From an uncultured Peptococcaceae bacterium (lineage in GTDB: Bacteria; Bacillota; Peptococcia; Peptococcales; Peptococcaceae): 54,602 nt of DNA. The stretch covers positions 1 to 54,602 of the forward strand of contig CALJRU010000066.1 in NCBI GenBank assembly GCA_937976375.1. Reading direction: 5' to 3'. This document shows, one piece after another, positions 41,033 to 51,333 of the stretch (positions within the stretch are counted from its first letter, which is position 1; the number at the start of each line of letters is the position of its first letter). A program made the translations under genes and the position numbers. Under the pieces are notes generated by a model. It was given only the letters and a program-made list of their open reading frames with translations. It searched no databases and was not told the DNA's origin.

Positions 41033-43411
41033 TTGTCTTACTATAAAAACAGTCCTGTATTGGATAAATTAGAATTTACAAAAATTCGGGAAATGTTGGC
41101 GGCGGAATGCAGCTCATCGTTAGGTAAAAAACGAGCGAGCATGTGTTTCCCAAGTGAGGATCAAGAGCAAATCGTTGCTTGGCAGGAAGAGACTGCAGAA
41201 ATTGTTTCGATGCTTGCCGTTGGTGAGACGATTCCGTTGGGTGGTATTCGTGATTTACATGAGGTGCTCAAGAAACTTCGGATTCATCAGGTATTAGAAG
41301 CTGGTGAATTTATTGATATTGAACGTTCACTTTATGCTGCGAAAAATCTTAATCAATTTTTCCGAGTGAAAAAAAATGGATATCATCTTGTACGAATGTT
41401 AGAATATGCAGAATCGTTAGTTGTTAATGATTCTTTACGTGCAAAAATTAATCGTACTATTCGTGAAGATGGCTATGTTCTTGATAGTGCATCTGTAGAG
41501 CTGGGAAACATTCGACGGAATATGGCGATGTTACAGCAAAATATCCGTAGAAAGATGGACCAATTGGTTAAAAGCAATCACTTAAGCGAGGCGCTTCAGG
41601 AGCAAATTGTTACCGTACGAGGTGATCGACTGGTAGTCCCTGTTAAAGTAGAGTATAAAAGTCGAGTACCAGGGATTATTCACGATCAATCCGCAAGTGG
41701 ATCGACCATTTATGTTGAACCATCAGAAGTGGTTCCATTAAACAATAAGATGGCTCAATTAGAACAAGACGAAAAACACGAAATATATCAGATACTAAAA
41801 GTCCTGTCTGAAGAATGTGCTGCGGAACAGCAAGCGTTAAAATCGAATATGTATCATCTTGGCATCATTGATTTTACAGTTGGAAAAGCACAATTAGCAA
41901 TTAAGATGGATGCTCTTGCACCACATACGTTGCCATCGACGACCTTACACTTGAAACGTGCCTACCATCCTCTGCTTCATCGAGAGACCGCAGTACCGAT
42001 TAGCTTGCATATGGATGACGAAACGCGTATTATCGTTATTACTGGTCCAAATACCGGTGGGAAAACAGTAACATTAAAAACAGTAGGTCTATTGGTTTTA
42101 ATGCATCAAGCAGGCTTACATGTTCCAGTACATCCGGAAACTGAAATGGGCATTTTCGACAAAGTCTTTGTTGATATTGGTGATGAGCAAAGTATTGAGC
42201 AATCGCTGAGTACTTTTTCTTCTCATTTGGTTAATATCTGTGATATTATGAAAAATTTGGATGAAGGCTCCCTGGCATTATATGATGAATTAGGCGCAGG
42301 AACAGATCCTGGTGAAGGTGCTGCTTTGGCAACAGCAATATTAGAAGCAAATCTCAAAATCCATTGCAAGATATTAGCGACAACACATTATAGTGAATTA
42401 AAGACTTACGCTTATCAGACACCTGGTGTACAAAATGCAAGTATGGCCTTCGATATCGAAACCTTACGCCCAACTTATCGTTTGATTATTGGCGTTTCTG
42501 GCGAGAGCAATGCATTTGCAATTGCAGAGCGGATTGGGTTGCCGGATTCAATTATTCAAAATGCTAAAGAGATACAAGAAGCCAATCAAAATGAATTGAT
42601 TGATAAAGTCAAAAATTTAGAATCACTGCAACGACGACTCAATGAACAAGAAGCGGCTTTTGAAGACGAAAGACGTCAAATTGAGGAAGAAAAGCAACTT
42701 TTGCGAAAAAAGAATGCGGAATTGGAGGAACATCGAGCAAAGGTTCAACGAGAAGCCAATGCTGAAGCTGTTGTTCTCCTTGAAAAGGCGCGTAAACAGG
42801 TCCAAGAAGTTGGAGATGAATTAAAAGAATTACGAAAGCAAGATCATTTGCAAGCTTCTGTAGCGCTTTCTGATCTTCGTAAAGATCTTGATCAATCGCT
42901 TGATAAGGTTAAGGTAAAAAAGAAGGTAGCCACAGCCGTTAATAATGAGCCTTTGAATATTAATAAAATAAAACCTGGGGACGAAATCTTTCTTACGAAT
43001 TATAATATGAATGCTACTGTATTGGCAGTACATACTGATAAAAAGACCATTGATGTGCAAGCTGGTATCATTAAATCAACTGTTAATCTCAATGAAGTAA
43101 GCAAGGCTAAGAAAGTAAGACAATCGAAGCCAGTGACGAAGAAACGTGGAAGCATGAAAATTAAGACTGTGCGATCTGAAATTGATTTGCGTGGCATGAC
43201 AGTTGATGAAGCTTTGGCAGCCGTTGATCGTTTTATTGATGATGCCTATCTTAATAATTTAAATCAAGTTCATATCATTCATGGTAAGGGAACAGGGGCA
43301 TTACGCAAGGCTATCAAAGAAAAACTATCTAGCAGTAAATATATTAAGCAGTTTTATTATGCACCTGCAAACGAAGGTGGCGATGGTGCAACTATCGCTA
43401 TTTTGAAATAA
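41033..43411 (+). CDS. mutS2: MutS2 / RqcU endonuclease and collided-ribosome splitting factor
   Basis: 792 residues from TTG 41033, the normal family length. Clamp and ATPase domains with Walker A GPNTGGKT at 338-345, Walker B ALYDELGAGTDP, a long coiled coil, a KOW-like domain and a C-terminal Smr nuclease domain (EIDLRGMTVDEAL, HGKGTGALR). AAAGGAG at 41014-41020 is 12 bases before the TTG. An ATG at 40970 with a good-looking AAAGGAG gives 21 extra residues inside the upstream gene and is a real alternative. In B. subtilis it acts on collided ribosomes rather than mismatches. Confidence 0.93.
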   Translation: MSYYKNSPVLDKLEFTKIREMLAAECSSSLGKKRASMCFPSEDQEQIVAWQEETAEIVSMLAVGETIPLGGIRDLHEVLKKLRIHQVLEAGEFIDIERSLYAAKNLNQFFRVKKNGYHLVRMLEYAESLVVNDSLRAKINRTIREDGYVLDSASVELGNIRRNMAMLQQNIRRKMDQLVKSNHLSEALQEQIVTVRGDRLVVPVKVEYKSRVPGIIHDQSASGSTIYVEPSEVVPLNNKMAQLEQDEKHEIYQILKVLSEECAAEQQALKSNMYHLGIIDFTVGKAQLAIKMDALAPHTLPSTTLHLKRAYHPLLHRETAVPISLHMDDETRIIVITGPNTGGKTVTLKTVGLLVLMHQAGLHVPVHPETEMGIFDKVFVDIGDEQSIEQSLSTFSSHLVNICDIMKNLDEGSLALYDELGAGTDPGEGAALATAILEANLKIHCKILATTHYSELKTYAYQTPGVQNASMAFDIETLRPTYRLIIGVSGESNAFAIAERIGLPDSIIQNAKEIQEANQNELIDKVKNLESLQRRLNEQEAAFEDERRQIEEEKQLLRKKNAELEEHRAKVQREANAEAVVLLEKARKQVQEVGDELKELRKQDHLQASVALSDLRKDLDQSLDKVKVKKKVATAVNNEPLNINKIKPGDEIFLTNYNMNATVLAVHTDKKTIDVQAGIIKSTVNLNEVSKAKKVRQSKPVTKKRGSMKIKTVRSEIDLRGMTVDEALAAVDRFIDDAYLNNLNQVHIIHGKGTGALRKAIKEKLSSSKYIKQFYYAPANEGGDGATIAILK

Positions 43412-43437
43412 AAGTATTATGATTGAGAGGACATGCT

Positions 43438-46026
43438 ATGCTTGGAAAAACTCCTATGTTTGTTCAATATAAGAAGATAAAGGATCAATATAAAAATATG
43501 ATTCTTTTTTACCGCCTGGGTGATTTTTATGAGATGTTTGATGATGATGCCAAGAAAGCAAGTGAGCTTCTCGGTCTTACATTAACTGCACGTGATGGCG
43601 GGGACAACATTAAAGTACCTATGTGTGGTGTACCCTTTCATTCTGCAGAGGTTTATATAAAAAAGCTTATACAAATGGGAGAAAAAGTTGCCATTTGTGA
43701 GCAAACTGAAGATCCTAAATCTGTAAAAGGATTGGTTAAACGAGAAGTCATTCGTATCGTAACGCCGGGTATGGTGCTTGAGGACAATATTCTTGAGTCT
43801 TCAAGCAATTATATTATTTGCGTGGTAGGAAAAAAAACGTATGGACTAGCCGTTGCAGATGTTTCTACCGGAGAATTTTTGGTAACGCAGGTGGAGGGGA
43901 CAGAAAATTTACTTCGAGAAATTGTAAAATTCCATCCCTCAGAATGTGTATTTTCCGATGAGGATACAGAATTATACCAATTGTTTACCAATCATGAATC
44001 AGAGTTTTATAAAGTAAGTCTATCTCCATATAATAGCTACTTATTTAAACAAAAAAATGCCGTTGAAAAATTGATGGATCATTTCCATGTGAATGATCTA
44101 TCTGTTTTAAATTTTAACGATCCCAGCAAAGAAATGGCGGCAATCGTTGCTTCTGCTGTTTTATTGGGATATATTCAAGATATGCTAAGAATAGAACCAA
44201 AGCATATTCTGCGTTTAAAACGATATCGTACAGATAGCGTTATGCAGTTGGACCTTTTTACAAAAAAGAATTTAGAACTGGTTACGACTCTGAATGACCA
44301 TTATGGCACTTCTTTATTTGATATTTTGAATAAAACGTCTACCTCGGCAGGCGGAAGGTTATTGCGACGTTGGATCGAGGAGCCGCTGATCGATCATGAA
44401 CAAATTCTATTACGACTTGAGGCAACGGATGAATTATTTAAAAACTATTTGTTACGATCAAGCTTTGAAAATTTACTAGATGATATTCAAGATATTGAAC
44501 GAATTGCATCCCGTATTTCTTGTGGTTCGGCCTCTCCTCGTGATCTTGTCTCATTAAAGAATTCATTGCTTAGATTGCCAGAGATTCATCAAGCATTACG
44601 TAGCTGCACAAATCCATTATTTCAAAATTTCGCTGTTGAATTTGATGATTTAGAAGATGTTGCAACACTTATTAATAACAGCATTCTTGATGCACCATCT
44701 TATTTGGCGCGTGATGGCGGCGTAATCCGACCAGAATATAATGCAGATCTTTGCGAACTCCATGAGTTGGTCGTAAATGGTAAAGGATGGTTGGAAAAAT
44801 ATCTTGAACAGGAAAAAAATGCTACAGGTATAAAAAATTTAAAAATCGGTTATAATAAAGTGTTTGGCTATTATTTGGATGTTACCAAGTCTTATCAGGC
44901 GTTGGTGCCAGATACTTATCAACGTAAACAGACACTTGCGAACAGCGAGCGTTATATTACGGATGAATTAAAAGAAATGGAAAATAAGCTTTTAACTGCT
45001 TCAGAACGATCAAAAGCATTGGAAGTTGAGTTGTTCAAAGGAATCATCGAAATATTGCAGCATTCAGTAGAGCGTCTATTGTATGTCAGTCGTATTTTAT
45101 CTACGGTTGATGTTTTTGTTTCCTTTGCAGCCATTTCAGTTGCGAATCATTTTTGCAAACCAGTTTTAACCGATAATAGCGTTAAAATTCAAGGTCTGAG
45201 ACATCCCGTGATAGAGCTTCAGCACCAATTAGGCGAATTTACACCAAATGATGTTTTGTTTTCTGAAGAAGAACAAAGATTAATCATTATTACAGGCCCA
45301 AATATGTCAGGTAAAAGCACCTATTGTCGCAGTATTGCTTTGGCAGCAATTATGGTACAAATTGGCTGCTTTGTTCCTGCTGAACAGGCTGAAATGAAGG
45401 TATTTGATCGTGTTTTTGCTCGCATTGGTGCGAGTGATCATCTTGCCAGTGGCAGAAGTACGTTTATGGTTGAGATGAATGAAGTAGCAACTATTACAAG
45501 TAATGCAACCGCGAATAGTCTTATCATATTGGATGAAGTTGGTCGTGGCACAAGTACCTATGATGGTTTGGCACTTGCAACAGCGATTACACAATATATT
45601 AATAATCACATACATGCTTGTACACTTTTTGCGACACATTATCATGAATTGACAGCGCTAGAATCAGAAAAAGGCATCTGTAACTATACGGTTTCTGTCT
45701 ATGAAGATGAAAAAGATATCGTTTTTCTACATAAAATCGTTCCTGGATCTGCTAGTAAAAGCTATGGCATTCATGTAGCAAAAAAAGCAGGAATTCCGTC
45801 AGCAATCACGCGGATGGCAACAAAAATTTTGAGTAATCTTGAAGCACAGGACACAAACGAAAATGAGTTCATGTTAACATGCAGTCATTCATTCAATGAG
45901 CCTGAGATTCCAAAATTGCCAGCATGGGTCGATGAATTTAAGGCACTGGATATTGAAAATATGACGTTGCGAGAGATGGCGGCTGCATTGATGGATTTTG
46001 TTGAAAAAGCTAATCAGGATCACTGA
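43438..46026 (+). CDS. mutS: DNA mismatch repair protein MutS
   Basis: 862 residues. Mismatch-reading Phe-x-Glu in GDFYEMFDDDA, connector, lever and clamp domains, Walker A GPNMSGKS at 620-627 and DEVGRGTSTYDGLALATAI. It starts mismatch repair and recruits MutL, the next gene. ATG 43438 lies 7 bases after GAGAGG; an in-frame TTG at 43423 precedes that site and is rejected. Confidence 0.97.
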   Translation: MLGKTPMFVQYKKIKDQYKNMILFYRLGDFYEMFDDDAKKASELLGLTLTARDGGDNIKVPMCGVPFHSAEVYIKKLIQMGEKVAICEQTEDPKSVKGLVKREVIRIVTPGMVLEDNILESSSNYIICVVGKKTYGLAVADVSTGEFLVTQVEGTENLLREIVKFHPSECVFSDEDTELYQLFTNHESEFYKVSLSPYNSYLFKQKNAVEKLMDHFHVNDLSVLNFNDPSKEMAAIVASAVLLGYIQDMLRIEPKHILRLKRYRTDSVMQLDLFTKKNLELVTTLNDHYGTSLFDILNKTSTSAGGRLLRRWIEEPLIDHEQILLRLEATDELFKNYLLRSSFENLLDDIQDIERIASRISCGSASPRDLVSLKNSLLRLPEIHQALRSCTNPLFQNFAVEFDDLEDVATLINNSILDAPSYLARDGGVIRPEYNADLCELHELVVNGKGWLEKYLEQEKNATGIKNLKIGYNKVFGYYLDVTKSYQALVPDTYQRKQTLANSERYITDELKEMENKLLTASERSKALEVELFKGIIEILQHSVERLLYVSRILSTVDVFVSFAAISVANHFCKPVLTDNSVKIQGLRHPVIELQHQLGEFTPNDVLFSEEEQRLIIITGPNMSGKSTYCRSIALAAIMVQIGCFVPAEQAEMKVFDRVFARIGASDHLASGRSTFMVEMNEVATITSNATANSLIILDEVGRGTSTYDGLALATAITQYINNHIHACTLFATHYHELTALESEKGICNYTVSVYEDEKDIVFLHKIVPGSASKSYGIHVAKKAGIPSAITRMATKILSNLEAQDTNENEFMLTCSHSFNEPEIPKLPAWVDEFKALDIENMTLREMAAALMDFVEKANQDH

Positions 46027-46039
46027 AAGGTGGTAAATG

Positions 46040-47971
46040 ATGGGGATTATTCATGTTCTGGATGCAAGAGTTGCAAATCAAATTGCTGCCGGAGAAGTGA
46101 TTGAACGGCCTTCTTCAGCAGTGAAAGAATTGGTTGAAAATGCTCTTGATGCACATTCTTCCAACATTACAGTTGAGATTGAAAATGGTGGCGTGGATCT
46201 CATAAAAGTGACTGATGATGGGGAAGGCTTCTATAAAGATGATCTTCCTCTTGCGATTGAACGTCATGCGACAAGTAAGATTACTGACTTTAATGATGTG
46301 TATCGCTTGAATACATTTGGTTTTCGAGGCGAAGCATTAGCATCAATAGCTGTTATTAGTCGGTTAAAAATTACAAGTGGAAAGTCAAACTCAGAACCTG
46401 CCTATGTATTTTCATCAGATGCTGGTGGAATGAAAGATTTGACAGTTGCTGCTCCACGCCGCGGAACTTGTATCGAGGTAAAAGATCTCTATTATAATGT
46501 TCCAGCTAGAAAAAAGTTTGTAAAATCAAATAGTCATGAAAGTGCATTGATCTATGATTTAATGTGTAAATTTGCGTTGGGATTCCCGGAAATTAATTTC
46601 ACGTTTATAAATGGTAGTGATGTTGTTTTTTCTTCCAATCAACTGAATACGGTAGAAGACATTCTTCATTATATCTATGGAGAACCAGCTGAAGGTGAGA
46701 TTATTCACTTCAAAAATGATGAATTTTATCAAAAACAAACCGTTGAAGCATGGTTTTTACCGACAAGTGTAACGAGAAAAAACCGAAATCATATGACCTA
46801 TTTTGTGAATGAACGCTTAATAGATAGTAAAGAATTAGATCAAATCATTGATGAGGCAGTATACACTTTGGTGCCTAAAGGGCGTTTTTTAATTTGTGTT
46901 TTGAAACTGACTTTGCCAACTTTCAATATTGATGTTAATATTCATCCGTCAAAGAAAATTATTAAGTTTAAAAATATTGATGAATGGAAAAGTACGTTGA
47001 TCAACCTGCTGAAGGAAGAACTTTGGCTTTCTCGTCTCAGCGTGCCATTTTCTGTTTCTCCAACAGACAGCAATTTTTGTTTACAGCAACAAACTGCAAA
47101 AAAGGTAGTTACACCACAAAAACTAAATTTTGCACATAAAGCAGCAGAAGAAGATAGAACGCCCGTTTCAACAATTGATAATTCTACTGTTAACGATGTT
47201 GAAGAAAAAATTTCTGAGGCATATTTTTCGCTTCAAATTGCAGAACCAGTGGTGGAATATGATAAGATGCCTGTTGTAGCTTCCAATAATTCATCCAATA
47301 GCGAAGCGATAAAGGCTGTTGCAGACATAAAAGAAAACAAAGATGATGACATTAAAGATCAGACATCTCTACAGCAGTCGAATTTGCCGGATCTAGAGTA
47401 TATTGGGCAGTTAAATCAAACTTTCATTCTTGCACAAGATCGAGAAAATTTATATATTATAGATCAGCACACTTTACATGAGCGCATTTTGTATGAAAAA
47501 TTTATGAAGGCATTTAACCAGAAAAAGATTGTTAAGCAACCTTTACTTCATCCTGTTAAAATTCATGCTTCGCCATTACAGGAAGCTGCCTTAATTCGAC
47601 ATATTTTTACTTTGGATAAGTTAGGATTTACTGTTGAACGTAGGGATGCTCTTTCCTATGAGATTGTCGCGGTTCCAGTCCTTTTAAGTTCTCATAATGA
47701 TTTAACACTTTTATTTACAGATTTGTTGGATGATCTGCAAAAAGATGAGACCATAAATGGCCTTGCGCAGGTAAATGAAGAACGTATCATTATGGCATCT
47801 TGCAAAGCTGCAGTAAAGGCTCATTATAAACTTACAGAATCAGAAATACGTTACTTATTTGAAGAACTTTCAAAATTAGATAATCCACATACTTGTCCGC
47901 ATGGTCGTCCTATTGTGATGAATATCTCCATGAATGAACTTTATTTATTTTTTAAGAGAGGATCGTTTTAA
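46040..47971 (+). CDS. mutL: DNA mismatch repair protein MutL (endonuclease type)
   Basis: 643 residues. GHKL ATPase domain (IAAGEVIERPSSAVKELVENALDA, DDGEGF, TFGFRGEALASI), a variable acidic linker and a C-terminal domain. The endonuclease motif reads DQHTLHERILYE from Asp475 (consensus DQHA), with ASCKAAVKAHYKL and CPHGRPIV, so it should be a nicking MutL; this fits the lack of MutH in Bacillota. ATG 46040 is preferred to ATG 46037 on spacing. Shares one base with miaA. Confidence 0.96.
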   Translation: MGIIHVLDARVANQIAAGEVIERPSSAVKELVENALDAHSSNITVEIENGGVDLIKVTDDGEGFYKDDLPLAIERHATSKITDFNDVYRLNTFGFRGEALASIAVISRLKITSGKSNSEPAYVFSSDAGGMKDLTVAAPRRGTCIEVKDLYYNVPARKKFVKSNSHESALIYDLMCKFALGFPEINFTFINGSDVVFSSNQLNTVEDILHYIYGEPAEGEIIHFKNDEFYQKQTVEAWFLPTSVTRKNRNHMTYFVNERLIDSKELDQIIDEAVYTLVPKGRFLICVLKLTLPTFNIDVNIHPSKKIIKFKNIDEWKSTLINLLKEELWLSRLSVPFSVSPTDSNFCLQQQTAKKVVTPQKLNFAHKAAEEDRTPVSTIDNSTVNDVEEKISEAYFSLQIAEPVVEYDKMPVVASNNSSNSEAIKAVADIKENKDDDIKDQTSLQQSNLPDLEYIGQLNQTFILAQDRENLYIIDQHTLHERILYEKFMKAFNQKKIVKQPLLHPVKIHASPLQEAALIRHIFTLDKLGFTVERRDALSYEIVAVPVLLSSHNDLTLLFTDLLDDLQKDETINGLAQVNEERIIMASCKAAVKAHYKLTESEIRYLFEELSKLDNPHTCPHGRPIVMNISMNELYLFFKRGSF

Positions 47972-48924
47972 TGACCAATGATAAGAAACCTCTTATTGTT
48001 ATTGTTGGACCAACGGCAGTCGGTAAAACAGCCTTAAGTATTGATCTCGCTAAAGCTTTTGATGCAGAAATTATTTCTGGTGATTCTATGCAAGTTTATC
48101 GCGGTATGGACATAGGAACGGCTAAGATTACGGCTGAAGAAATGGAAAATATCCCTCATCATATGCTGGACATTCTAGATCCGAATGTTTCTTTCAATGC
48201 ATTGACTTTTAAAAAAATGGCCGAATCTATGATTGATGACATTCTCGCTCGTAGCCACTATCCAATGGTTGTTGGTGGAACTGGATTATATGTTAATGGT
48301 TTGATTTATGATTATAAGTTTCAAGGTGAACGAGATGTCGAGTATCGAACAATGATATATAATGATATGGTTAAAAATCCTTCTAAAGCTCTTGAATATT
48401 ATCAAAAGCTGATGGAACAACGACCGGATCTTTCTGGAATCATTTTTAAAAATGATTATTTCCGAATTTCACGAGCATTGGAAGTTGTGAAAACGGAAGG
48501 GAAAGATATTGTCAAGAATTTTGACATGTCAAAAAATTATTTTTCGCCGTACCGTTTAAGCTTAATTGGACTTACAATGGATCGTGCAACACTTTATTCA
48601 AGAATCAATCAACGTGTGGATCTCATGTTAGAGAGTGGCTTGATAGAAGAGGTTGAGGAACTACTCGATAAAGGTTATAATAAAGAGATGCAGGCGTTGA
48701 AAGCAATTGGCTATAAAGAAATCATTGCGGCTATTCAAGGCGAGATGAGTATTGATGAGGCAGTTGAATTATTAAAGAAAAATACACGTCATTTTGCAAA
48801 ACGACAATTAACTTGGTTTCGACGTGACCCAAATATTAAATGGTTTGAAGTTGATAAAATGAATTATGATGAGCTGCTTCAATCAACAAAAGAGTATATT
48901 ACATTTTGCCTTGGTCAAAAATAG
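47971..48924 (+). CDS. miaA: tRNA dimethylallyltransferase
   Basis: 317 residues. Walker A GPTAVGKT at 13-20, ISGDSMQVYRGMDIGTAK, VGGTGLYVNGLIYDY and the C-terminal NTRHFAKRQLTWFRRD. It prenylates A37 of tRNAs reading UNN codons, providing the substrate for MiaB (34637). mutS-mutL-miaA is a common arrangement; hfq, often next, is not present. Confidence 0.97.
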   Translation: MTNDKKPLIVIVGPTAVGKTALSIDLAKAFDAEIISGDSMQVYRGMDIGTAKITAEEMENIPHHMLDILDPNVSFNALTFKKMAESMIDDILARSHYPMVVGGTGLYVNGLIYDYKFQGERDVEYRTMIYNDMVKNPSKALEYYQKLMEQRPDLSGIIFKNDYFRISRALEVVKTEGKDIVKNFDMSKNYFSPYRLSLIGLTMDRATLYSRINQRVDLMLESGLIEEVEELLDKGYNKEMQALKAIGYKEIIAAIQGEMSIDEAVELLKKNTRHFAKRQLTWFRRDPNIKWFEVDKMNYDELLQSTKEYITFCLGQK

Positions 48925-48939
48925 GGGAGGTGTGAAAAA

Positions 48940-51333
48940 ATGGCTTCAAGACAGCGCAAGAAATCTGTAAAAAAATCTTCAGCTAAAAAAAATAACAATA
49001 ATGCATTTACACAACTTATCGTAGGCGTTATATTACTTGCCTTGGCATTATATTTTGTTTTTATTATTCATAAGGGTGCCTCTATTCATTCATCGCAAAT
49101 TTCTAGTGAGCTGGGGTTTATCGGTGCACTTTTATATGAAGGGATTAGAACTTTAGTTGGACAATGCGAATATTTTGTGCCATTATTATTTGTTATCTTT
49201 GGTTTGCATTTCTGTGCGCCAAAGTTGAATATTAATAATAGAATTATGATTACAAGCGTCGTAATTGTTGTTTGTTTATTAGCATTTCGTCACTTGAGCA
49301 TTGATCCTACTATTGCAATAGAAAAAGGTTTGGAGGGCATCGGAGGTGGCGTGATTGGCGCTGCGATTGCAATGCTTTTAGTTAGCTCTATTTCCAAAGT
49401 AGGTGCTATTATTGCTTTAACTGCAATAATAGTCCTTTCGTTATATATTTGCAGCAATGGCGCACTTGGTCGATGGATTCTGAGCTTTTTAAAGCGCTTG
49501 CACCCAGTTTTTGGAAAATGGGGGCAAAGTATAAAAAACTTTTTCACGAAATCTCAAAAAGATTCCAAAGAGGACTTGATTAGCATAAAAACTAATACGA
49601 AGAAAAAGCGTTTAAAAGAAAAGAAAACTGCAAAATCAGAAAATAAAACAAAAAAGAATAATGAAAAACCAACAGTTAATAGTGAAACAATCGCTCCGGT
49701 AATTTTTGATGAAAAAGAGGAAGACACTTTTATTGGAAATCTTGAACAAATGAATACGGAAATCATTCAAAACGATCAGTCTAATAAAGTGGAACAGTAT
49801 ATTTCATCTGGGGAACAAGATCGTTCGGATAAATCAATTGCGTTGCGCGGAATAGAATATACTTTGCCAACAGAAGACCTCTTAGAACCTGCCGAAAAGA
49901 AGTTTCAAGCTGACAAACGTGAAATTGAAGAAAATGCACGTTTGCTCAAGGAAACATTAAATGATTTTGGTGTAAAAGGTGAGATAAATAATGTTAATGT
50001 GGGTCCAACAATAACCCAGTATGAGTTTAAGCCTGCTGCCGGTGTTCGTGTAACAAAAATTGTTAATCTTGCTGATGACTTGGCATTAAGTTTGGCTGCT
50101 AGTGATATTCGAATTGAAGCGCCAATTCCAAATAAAAGTGCAGTAGGTATTGAAGTGCCGAATTCCCATCGTCGTACGGTCAAATTCAAAGAAGTGATTG
50201 GCAGTGAAGCATTTCAAAAGGCAGAATCTAAGCTCTCATTTGCGTTAGGCAAAGATATTAGTGGTCATGCAATGGTTGCTGATTTAGCTAAGATGCCACA
50301 TCTTTTGATTGCAGGGGCCACTGGTGCAGGAAAAAGCGTGTGCTTAAATGCTTTAATTACGAGTATTCTGTTCAAGGCCAAGCCAAATGAAGTTAAGTTT
50401 ATTTTGGTTGATCCAAAGAAAGTAGAATTATCACATTATGCGAATATCCCCCATCTTTTATCTCCTGTTGTGACGGATGTCAAGAAAGCAGCGGCAACGT
50501 TAAAATGGGTTGTGAAGGAAATGGAACGGCGCTATGATGTTTTTGCTGAAACAGGATCACGAGATCTTGTGACATATAATCAAAAATATATTAAAGCAGA
50601 GGCTTTGAACGAATCAGATCATCCATATGAATTTCTGCCACAAATTGTTGTTATTATTGACGAGTTAGCGGATTTGATGATGATTGCGCCAGCAGATGTG
50701 GAAGATTCTATTTGTCGATTGGCACAGTTGGCTCGTGCTGCAGGAATTCATTTGGTTATCGCAACGCAACGTCCATCTGTTGATATTATTACTGGTTTGA
50801 TTAAGGCAAATATTCCATCACGTATTGCATTTGCTGTTTCCTCACAAATTGATTCACGTACAATATTAGATATGGGTGGCGCAGAGAAACTATTGGGATA
50901 TGGCGATATGTTGTATTTCCCACGTGGATATGCAAAACCGGTTCGCATACAAGGGGTTTATGTTACAGATGAAGAAATTGCCTCGATTATTTCTTATGTA
51001 AAACGTCAAGCAGCACCCGTATTTGATCAGGCAATGGATGAAAGTGTTGACGCACTTATGAGTGGTGAATCTTTTGCAGATTTTGGAGAAGAACGTCCAG
51101 TTCACGATAAACTGTTAGGAGATGCTTGTCGCTTCTTTATTGAAAATGGTAACGCGAGTATTTCGATGCTGCAGCGTCACTTTCGAATCGGTTACACCCG
51201 GGCGGCGCGAATTATTGATGAACTTGAGGAACTTGGTTTTGTAGGACCTTATGAAGGAAGTAAGGCTAGAAAAATTAATATTGGGCTAGAAGAATGTGAA
51301 GCATATTTTAATGAAGGCGAAGAAAAAGAATGA
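48940..51333 (+). CDS. ftsK: DNA translocase FtsK/SpoIIIE
   Basis: 797 residues: a basic N-terminus, four or five membrane helices (about 22-180), a charged linker, then the motor with Walker A GATGAGKS at 459-466, Walker B VVIIDELADLMM, ATQRPSVDIITGLIKANIPS and a C-terminal winged-helix gamma domain (LLGDACRFFIENGNASISML). It pumps chromosome ends through the division septum. AGGGGAGG precedes the ATG; the end overlaps rimO by 4 bases. Confidence 0.96.
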   Translation: MASRQRKKSVKKSSAKKNNNNAFTQLIVGVILLALALYFVFIIHKGASIHSSQISSELGFIGALLYEGIRTLVGQCEYFVPLLFVIFGLHFCAPKLNINNRIMITSVVIVVCLLAFRHLSIDPTIAIEKGLEGIGGGVIGAAIAMLLVSSISKVGAIIALTAIIVLSLYICSNGALGRWILSFLKRLHPVFGKWGQSIKNFFTKSQKDSKEDLISIKTNTKKKRLKEKKTAKSENKTKKNNEKPTVNSETIAPVIFDEKEEDTFIGNLEQMNTEIIQNDQSNKVEQYISSGEQDRSDKSIALRGIEYTLPTEDLLEPAEKKFQADKREIEENARLLKETLNDFGVKGEINNVNVGPTITQYEFKPAAGVRVTKIVNLADDLALSLAASDIRIEAPIPNKSAVGIEVPNSHRRTVKFKEVIGSEAFQKAESKLSFALGKDISGHAMVADLAKMPHLLIAGATGAGKSVCLNALITSILFKAKPNEVKFILVDPKKVELSHYANIPHLLSPVVTDVKKAAATLKWVVKEMERRYDVFAETGSRDLVTYNQKYIKAEALNESDHPYEFLPQIVVIIDELADLMMIAPADVEDSICRLAQLARAAGIHLVIATQRPSVDIITGLIKANIPSRIAFAVSSQIDSRTILDMGGAEKLLGYGDMLYFPRGYAKPVRIQGVYVTDEEIASIISYVKRQAAPVFDQAMDESVDALMSGESFADFGEERPVHDKLLGDACRFFIENGNASISMLQRHFRIGYTRAARIIDELEELGFVGPYEGSKARKINIGLEECEAYFNEGEEKE